This document shows positions 6,556 to 10,053 of a stretch of 10,053 nt of DNA, piece after piece. Each line of letters begins with the position of its first letter. The stretch's first letter is position 1. The DNA comes from JACOVP01 sp964390715 (GTDB lineage Archaea > Nanobdellota > Nanobdellia > SCGC-AAA011-G17 > UBA489): positions 1 through 10,053 of the forward strand of contig CAYMIM010000023.1 in assembly GCA_964390715.1 (NCBI GenBank), given 5' to 3'. The position numbers and the translations under genes are program-made. A model generated the notes under the pieces. The model was not told the DNA's origin, searched no databases, and saw only the letters and a list, made by a program, of their open reading frames with translations.

Positions 6556-6565
6556 GTTTATAAAC
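6556..6565 (-). promoter_or_regulatory. TATA box of the LAGLIDADG gene
   Basis: GTTTATAAAC is a perfect palindrome centred about 25 bases before the ATG at 6535. It predicts a leaderless message and rules against the in-frame upstream ATG at 6664. Confidence 0.5.
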
Positions 6566-6686
6566 TCTCGACAGCTCTTTGAGAAGTGGAGAAGTTAACT
6601 GCTTCTGTAGTAAATAAATCTTTAAAAAGCGTCGGAAAGTTTCCGATATATGCGAGAAACACAATAGTAAAAATAAATTTATATAC

Positions 6687-6698
6687 TACTTATAAGTA
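6687..6698. repeat. 12-bp palindrome TACTTATAAGTA
   Basis: A perfect inverted repeat lies in the AT-rich gap 6536-6749, about 15 bases upstream of the TATA box for the 6750 gene. It could be an operator or a second TATA element. The rest of this gap contains only promoter-like AT-rich sequence. Confidence 0.3.
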
Positions 6699-6713
6699 AC
6701 TACACATAGAAAG

Positions 6714-6723
6714 CTTTATATAG
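6714..6723 (+). promoter_or_regulatory. TATA box of the 6750-7547 gene
   Basis: CTTTATATAG is centred about 31 bases before the ATG at 6750, giving a leader of only a few bases. Confidence 0.5.
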
Positions 6724-6749
6724 AAGAAAAACGTCTAAAAAGTATAACT

Positions 6750-7547
6750 ATGACAGCCACATCACCAGAAACAAAAACATTCTATCATGCTCAAGTAGAG
6801 CAAGCTCTCGAGAATTGTCAAGAAAAACATACAGCCCTCTATATGCCTGAATTAGCGGAAGCTCGTATACAAGGTCAGCAACCATGGGATGAATGGCGAA
6901 CAACGCCAAGCATCAAAGCAACAGGCAGAACCAAACAAGGCAACGCGGTCGTTGTCTACGCGCATATTCCTAATTGGCTAGCGAATCCAGCGAACATCAG
7001 AGCAGCGAAAGAACAAGGCTTAATCAATGGTGCAGGTCGTTTTCCGCAACATGAATTTCAAAACTTAATCGATGCAGACGGAAAAACAGATCTGCAAGGT
7101 AATCGTCAAATTTGGGTCGTTGATTATGATAGATTAAGAAAAGCAACATCAGGAGAAATAAACGTAGAAGACGCGCTTGAACATCCACAAACTATTCCAT
7201 TTTTAGGCGGACAAGAGCGTGCAGAACGTTATTTACCAAAACACGCAAAAGCATACGACACAGAGACAATTGGTGTTTGGCATGTTGATGATCTTACTGA
7301 TGAATCACCACTCGCGCGTTTGCTCTTTCTGGGCAACAATGACAACGACGGCCTCGATGGCGGCGACAACCTCGTCAACGATGGCCGATTTGCTGGGGTA
7401 CGTAACGCAAGCGCCGAAGGCGCGCGCTCCGAAAAAATTATAGTAGCTCCAACGCTAGACCAGATACTAAGAGTTACAAAACCGTTTGTTGCAGATGCTT
7501 CTAGAAAAGATTTTGAAACTGAAATAAGAAAGTTATACAAGCAATAA
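6750..7547 (+). CDS. Conserved-looking soluble protein of unknown function (DPANN type)
   Basis: The 265 residues form a soluble protein without signal peptide or membrane helices. It looks like uncharacterised proteins I associate with DPANN archaea, but I cannot name a domain. Visible features are WDEWRTTPSIKATGRTKQGNAVVVYAHIPNWLANP (46-80) and GLINGAGRFPQHEF (90-103). These are followed by WVVDYDRLRKATSG (122-135), EHPQTIPFLGG (144-154) and a late GRFAGVRNASAEGA (212-225). The alternation of charged and aromatic segments suggests an enzyme or nucleic-acid-binding fold, but no catalytic motif is certain. Residues 195-211 are unusually rich in Asn, Asp and Gly and are encoded by a GC-rich patch (7331-7430). 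It has its own TATA box and stands alone between the LAGLIDADG gene and the next operon. Confidence that it is a gene is high; function is unknown. Confidence 0.85.
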   Translation: MTATSPETKTFYHAQVEQALENCQEKHTALYMPELAEARIQGQQPWDEWRTTPSIKATGRTKQGNAVVVYAHIPNWLANPANIRAAKEQGLINGAGRFPQHEFQNLIDADGKTDLQGNRQIWVVDYDRLRKATSGEINVEDALEHPQTIPFLGGQERAERYLPKHAKAYDTETIGVWHVDDLTDESPLARLLFLGNNDNDGLDGGDNLVNDGRFAGVRNASAEGARSEKIIVAPTLDQILRVTKPFVADASRKDFETEIRKLYKQ

Positions 7548-7556
7548 ATTTATAAT

Positions 7557-7569
7557 CTTCTTTTTTCGT
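7557..7569 (+). terminator. U-rich terminator after the 6750-7547 gene
   Basis: TCTTCTTTTTTCGTT begins about 10 bases after the stop codon, matching the archaeal oligo-T stop signal. The following 7570-7670 holds no gene. TATA-like CTTATATT (7593-7600) and TTAAAAA (7649-7655) are candidate promoters for the next gene. Confidence 0.4.
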
Positions 7570-7671
7570 TAGTTGTTTGTCTTGGCAGTGCTCTTATATT
7601 CCTAATGAAATAGTAATTCTATAACGCAAGATTGAATCACAACAAGCCTTAAAAACTTCTTTCTAAATAAA

Positions 7672-7675
7672 GGAG
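7672..7675 (+). promoter_or_regulatory. Ribosome binding site that decides the start at 7685
   Basis: AAAGGAG ends at 7675. It is only 3 bases from the ATG at 7679 but 9 bases from the in-frame ATG at 7685, so 7685 is the better start. Confidence 0.5.
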
Positions 7676-7684
7676 TCTATGGAA

Positions 7685-8542
7685 ATGCGTGATAAAGTGC
7701 TCGCTTTTGTGAAGAGCAGAGGTCCAGTTATTCCTATGCAAGTCGCCAAAGACTTGGGGAAAGACACATTCTATGCGGGCGCTATTCTTTCTGAGTTGCT
7801 CAATAGCAAAATCATAAAAATTAGCAGCGCGAAAATTGGCGGAACTCCGGTGTATTATTTTCCAGGACAAGAAGAGAAATTATCCGCGTTGTATAATGGT
7901 TTGCCGCAAAAAGAAAAAGAAGCTTTTAATTTGCTAAAAGAAAAAAAGATGATTGCGGACCGAGAGTTGGAGCCAGCTCATCGTGTCGCGATGCGCATGA
8001 TCAAGGATTTCGCTATCCCTTTCTATGACAGCAATCAGACTATCATGTGGCGATGGTATTTGCACAAGACAGAGCAGGCGCAGCAACCACAAGTCATTAC
8101 GCAACCAATTATCGCGCCAATGCGGCCAACCGCTATTCCACAAACTATCATTGAAGCAGCGAAACCAGTAGTGCAACAAGTAATCCAAGAGCCAGTAGTT
8201 GTCAAAAAACAAATAAAGAAAGAACCTATAGGAGCGTTCATCGAGGCGACTCGTGTTTATTTACAAAATAATCACATCCAAATCATGGAGGAAAAAACTC
8301 TCAAGAAAAATAAAGAATATGAAATGATAGCCAAAGTGCCTTCAAATGTTGGTTTGTTAGAATATGTCATCATCGCGAAAAATAAAAAAAAGATCGCGGA
8401 TTCAGATTTGAGTTTGGCGCACAATCAAGGGCAGATAAGGAAGCTCCCTGTTATCTTTCTCACCAACGGGGAATTGTCAAAGAAGGCGAATGAGTATAAG
8501 GAAAAAAATTTAAAGGGCTTTATGCTGGTAAAAAGATTATGA
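7685..8542 (+). CDS. Winged-helix protein with linker and degenerate nuclease-like C-terminal domain
   Basis: The product is 285 residues from the ATG at 7685 (287 from 7679). The first 62 or so residues look like a winged helix: MRDKVLAFVKSRGPVIPMQVAKDLG, then AGAILSELLNSKIIKIS, then a GGTPVYYFPGQEEKL wing. An intermediate helical part follows, then a Pro/Gln/Val-rich linker (about 132-180 of the longer form). The C-terminal domain (about 185-287) has EYEMIAKV, LLEYVIIAKNKKKIADSDLS, AHNQGQIRKLPVIFLTNGELSKKA and a closing strand, the layout of a restriction-endonuclease-like fold. Its expected D...(E/Q)xK residues are replaced by E and by IAK, so catalysis is doubtful. From memory this architecture recurs in Woesearchaeota-like genomes. 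It overlaps the next gene by ATGA, so the two are translationally coupled. Fold assignment is inference. Confidence 0.8.
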   Translation: MRDKVLAFVKSRGPVIPMQVAKDLGKDTFYAGAILSELLNSKIIKISSAKIGGTPVYYFPGQEEKLSALYNGLPQKEKEAFNLLKEKKMIADRELEPAHRVAMRMIKDFAIPFYDSNQTIMWRWYLHKTEQAQQPQVITQPIIAPMRPTAIPQTIIEAAKPVVQQVIQEPVVVKKQIKKEPIGAFIEATRVYLQNNHIQIMEEKTLKKNKEYEMIAKVPSNVGLLEYVIIAKNKKKIADSDLSLAHNQGQIRKLPVIFLTNGELSKKANEYKEKNLKGFMLVKRL

Positions 8543-9381
8543 AAAAACTGGTGATCCTTTTTCTCTTGCTTATAGTCTGCTCTCCCATTGCGTTTGCGGC
8601 TATTGATTCTATTTACGAATACTTGCAGAGGATTGACAATGGCTATGAAATAGTATTAGGCGAAAAGGCGAAAGGTGGAGATAGTTTAGCGGCGATCGAT
8701 GTCGCCATAGGCGTCAAAAAATACAATCGTAATGCGCCAGATTTAGAGGCTATTATAGAAACAAATTCTTCTGCCAACGAGTCAAAAATTCTCATTGGCC
8801 ACCCTTGCGATAATAGTTTGATTCCTATCAGTTGTGAAAATTGGCCTTATAGGGAAGGAGAAGCGATTATTCGTATCATCGGTAATGATCTCATCATCGG
8901 AGGCAGCACTATCGATGATACGCGAAGAGCGGCAAAAATCATAGGTAATTATAAAAATTATCCACAACTCAAAGAGACATTAAGCGTCGTCGTCACAGGA
9001 AACGGTTTCAAGAATCTAAACGTTACTAAAGAGAAGAGAAATGAAGACATGGAATGTGGTGATGGTATTTGCGAGCCGGGAGAAAGCTGGTGTCATGCGG
9101 ATTGCGCGAAGTTGTCCTGTTTTGAAGTCTGTGAGGAAGAAGGATATGACGAGGCGGCGTGTCGCGATGCGAAAAGCAACCCTAATGTAGCTTCGTGTCT
9201 TGCGGAAGAATATGACAAAGGAAAAGGATTTTGTGCTACAGGAAAAGTTTGTTGTTGTAAAAAAATACCAACCTCTTCTTTAGAGGACAAGAGTACATCT
9301 GATGAGGACAGTGAAACTGATCTACTCTCTTTATGGCAAAAAATCTTGCTCTTTTTTAAGAGACTATTTACCAGTGCATAG
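8539..9381 (+). CDS. Secreted cysteine-rich surface (S-layer-like) protein
   Basis: The 280 residues begin with a clear signal peptide: KK, then a hydrophobic core (about 4-17) and AFA/A near residue 20-21. The domain at about 35-150 (YEIVLGEKAKGGDSLAAIDVAIGV, then ILIGHPCDN, then GEAIIRIIGNDLIIGGSTIDDTRRAAKII) resembles a domain in archaeal S-layer-type proteins. A cysteine-rich part follows with twelve Cys between 173 and 240. It starts with CGDGICEPGESWCHADC (173-189), a motif seen in many archaeal surface proteins, and ends CxxxxxCCC. N-glycosylation sequons occur at N76, N80 and N161. An acidic Ser/Thr stretch leads to a hydrophobic/basic C-terminal helix (LLSLWQKILLFFKRLF, 262-277) that may sit on or in the membrane. 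It is coupled to the winged-helix gene by an ATGA overlap. Its exact role is unknown. Confidence 0.8.
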   Translation: MKKLVILFLLLIVCSPIAFAAIDSIYEYLQRIDNGYEIVLGEKAKGGDSLAAIDVAIGVKKYNRNAPDLEAIIETNSSANESKILIGHPCDNSLIPISCENWPYREGEAIIRIIGNDLIIGGSTIDDTRRAAKIIGNYKNYPQLKETLSVVVTGNGFKNLNVTKEKRNEDMECGDGICEPGESWCHADCAKLSCFEVCEEEGYDEAACRDAKSNPNVASCLAEEYDKGKGFCATGKVCCCKKIPTSSLEDKSTSDEDSETDLLSLWQKILLFFKRLFTSA

Positions 9382-9413
9382 GCAAAAGAATGAAGTTTTT
9401 CGCTCTAAGAAAG

Positions 9414-9422
9414 TTTTTTAAA
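9414..9422 (+). promoter_or_regulatory. TATA box of tRNA-Asn
   Basis: TTTTTTAAA is centred about 29 bases before the first tRNA base. This fits transcription starting a few bases before the mature 5' end. Confidence 0.45.
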
Positions 9423-9447
9423 CGTCGCTCAAGCTCATTTCCACAGT

Positions 9448-9533
9448 GCCTTGGTAGCTCAGCCTGGTAGAGCACATGGCTGTTAAAGCCTATAGAAACC
9501 ATGTGGTCGGAGGTTCAAATCCTCTCCAAGGCG
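9448..9533 (+). tRNA. trnN: tRNA-Asn(GUU) with a 12-base intron
   Basis: The acceptor stem GCCTTGG pairs with CCAAGGC (9448-9454 with 9526-9532), with discriminator G9533 and no encoded CCA. The D arm is GCTC/GAGC. The anticodon stem is CATGG (9475-9479) with CCATG (9499-9503). The T arm is GGAGG-TTCAAAT-CCTCT, with a G-U closing pair. The anticodon loop is 19 bases instead of 7. Removing 9486-9497 gives CTGTTAA, with anticodon GTT at 9482-9484 and the intron at the canonical 37/38 site. The intron folds as a small bulge-helix-bulge: CTGT (9480-9483) pairs with ATAG (9492-9495), with bulges TAA and AAA. The mature tRNA is 74 bases. Expected processing is EndA for the intron and RNase Z plus CCA addition at the 3' end; both endonucleases are in this window. 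Confidence 0.95.
9486..9497 (+). other. 12-base tRNA intron (bulge-helix-bulge)
   Basis: Cuts are expected after A9485 (bulge T-A|A) and after A9497 (bulge A-A|A), giving intron AAGCCTATAGAA. The central 4-bp helix is C-G, U-A, G-U, U-A. Only five bases (AGCCT) close it, so the inner helix is reduced to at most one A-U pair. A shift by one or more A would leave the mature sequence unchanged, so the exact borders rest on bulge geometry. Confidence 0.8.
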
Positions 9534-9561
9534 CTCTTCTATTCCTTTTGGGTAAAGCGAG

Positions 9562-9571
9562 TTTTTTAAAT
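9562..9571 (+). promoter_or_regulatory. TATA box of the 9592-9993 gene
   Basis: TTTTTTAAAT is centred about 25 bases before the ATG at 9592, predicting a leaderless message. No Shine-Dalgarno sequence is present in the gap. The tRNA's T-rich trailer (CTCTTCTATTCCTTTT) precedes it. Confidence 0.5.
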
Positions 9572-9591
9572 CCTAAGAAATTCTCTAGCTC

Positions 9592-9993
9592 ATGAAACTT
9601 ATACTACAAGAAGAACCATCAGGTTGTGGAATTTGTTGTGTAGCATTCGCATTGAATAAATCCTATGTGCAGGCTAAAAAGTTATTTGCTCATCCAGAAT
9701 ATGCTTCATTGAGAGGGTATTATTGTAGAGATCTTGTGAAAGCATTGAAGAAAGGAGGATTAAAGTATACCTATGCAAAAGTAAGAAAGAGTAATAAAAA
9801 ACTTTTACAGAAACCAGGGACAATTGTATTTATCAGGAGAAGTGTAAAACATCCGCAAGGACATTATGTGATAAGAGCTAAAAATTTTTGGATGAATCCA
9901 TGGAAAAATTTCCCTATGATGATTAGTGTCAAAGCAGGCTTTCAAAAAAGACTTCCAGGCAAAGCCCAATGGATAATTTATCAGATAACGTAA
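9592..9993 (+). CDS. Small C39-like (papain-fold) cysteine peptidase domain protein
   Basis: The 133 residues look like a single peptidase-C39-type domain with nothing else attached. The N-terminus has the Gln-then-Cys arrangement, Q6 EEPSGCGICC, with C12 as the likely nucleophile, followed by a helix (CCVAFALNKSYVQAKKLF). H91 follows in GHYVIRAKNFW, and N102 in WMNPW sits where C39 proteins carry their Asp/Asn. That leaves a full Q/C/H/N set. C39 domains cut double-glycine leader peptides, usually as part of ABC exporters. Here there is no transporter part, signal peptide or visible substrate gene, so the role may differ and the fold may have lost peptidase function. A leaderless promoter directly after tRNA-Asn drives it. 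It is AT-rich, like the other accessory genes. Positions 9994-10053 hold only AT-rich sequence. Confidence 0.7.
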   Translation: MKLILQEEPSGCGICCVAFALNKSYVQAKKLFAHPEYASLRGYYCRDLVKALKKGGLKYTYAKVRKSNKKLLQKPGTIVFIRRSVKHPQGHYVIRAKNFWMNPWKNFPMMISVKAGFQKRLPGKAQWIIYQIT

Positions 9994-10053
9994 TTCTTAC
10001 GAAATTAACGAAAAACTTCTAAATATATTAATAGTAAATAAGAAACAAACAAT

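Noticed and set aside
6536..6664. N-terminal extension of the LAGLIDADG protein to an ATG at 6664
   Set aside because: It crosses the TATA box at 6556-6565, and a well-spaced ATG exists at 6535.
7229..7540. Minus-strand open frame of 103 codons opposite the 6750-7547 gene
   Set aside because: It overlaps the GC-rich patch, which favours open antisense frames, and its Ser/Arg-rich translation has no recognisable features.
10021..10040. TATA-like AAATATATTAAT near the right edge
   Set aside because: It could be a promoter for a gene beyond the window, but no start codon or downstream gene is visible to support it.
1..10053. CRISPR array, insertion sequence or long repeats
   Set aside because: No regularly spaced repeat, transposase or terminal inverted repeats were seen on reading both strands by eye.

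Overview
The window looks like a chromosomal piece of an archaeon, most likely of the DPANN group (Woesearchaeota/Pacearchaeota-like). That placement is inference. What the sequence shows directly is an archaeal informational gene set: TFB, an Sm-like protein beside eL37, eS8, RNase Z, a homotetramer-type tRNA splicing endonuclease, and a tRNA gene with an archaeal bulge-helix-bulge intron and no encoded CCA. Several genes also have a TATA box about 25-27 bases before the start codon, which predicts leaderless mRNAs. The remaining genes are small, poorly characterised proteins of a type common in DPANN genomes.

Layout. Positions 1-398 (minus): an LSm-eL37 operon, with eL37 cut by the window edge. 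Positions 516-902 (plus): eS8, divergent from LSm. Positions 907-1497 (minus): an unrecognised protein. Positions 1672-2586 (plus): transcription factor B, followed by a diverged HIT-like protein (2617-3039). Positions 3028-4797 (minus): RNase Z, then a ten-helix EamA/DMT-type transporter, probably one operon. Positions 4851-5426 (plus): tRNA splicing endonuclease EndA, divergent from RNase Z. One TATA element lies at equal distance from the two start codons. Positions 5423-6535 (minus): an AT-rich stand-alone LAGLIDADG endonuclease gene whose end overlaps the end of endA by 4 bases. Positions 6750-7547 (plus): a conserved-looking protein of unknown function with a sharply GC-rich internal patch. 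Positions 7685-9381 (plus): a two-gene unit of a winged-helix protein with a degenerate nuclease-like C-terminus and a secreted cysteine-rich surface protein. Positions 9448-9533: tRNA-Asn(GUU) with a 12-base intron. Positions 9592-9993 (plus): a small C39-like cysteine peptidase-fold protein. No stretch over 300 bases lacks a gene. The longest gene-free stretches are 1498-1671 and 6536-6749, both AT-rich promoter regions.

How the genes fit together. The core theme is RNA production and maturation: TFB for transcription start, RNase Z for tRNA 3' ends, EndA for intron removal, LSm for RNA binding, and two ribosomal proteins. The window holds both an intron-bearing pre-tRNA and the enzymes expected to cut its 3' trailer and its intron. 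The two enzyme genes appear to share one core promoter. The accessory layer is a LAGLIDADG endonuclease of mobile origin, a surface protein unit and a peptidase-like protein. Nothing here amounts to a clearly new defence or biosynthetic system. The most interesting points are the minimal tRNA intron, the shared RNase Z/EndA promoter, and the endonuclease lodged against endA.
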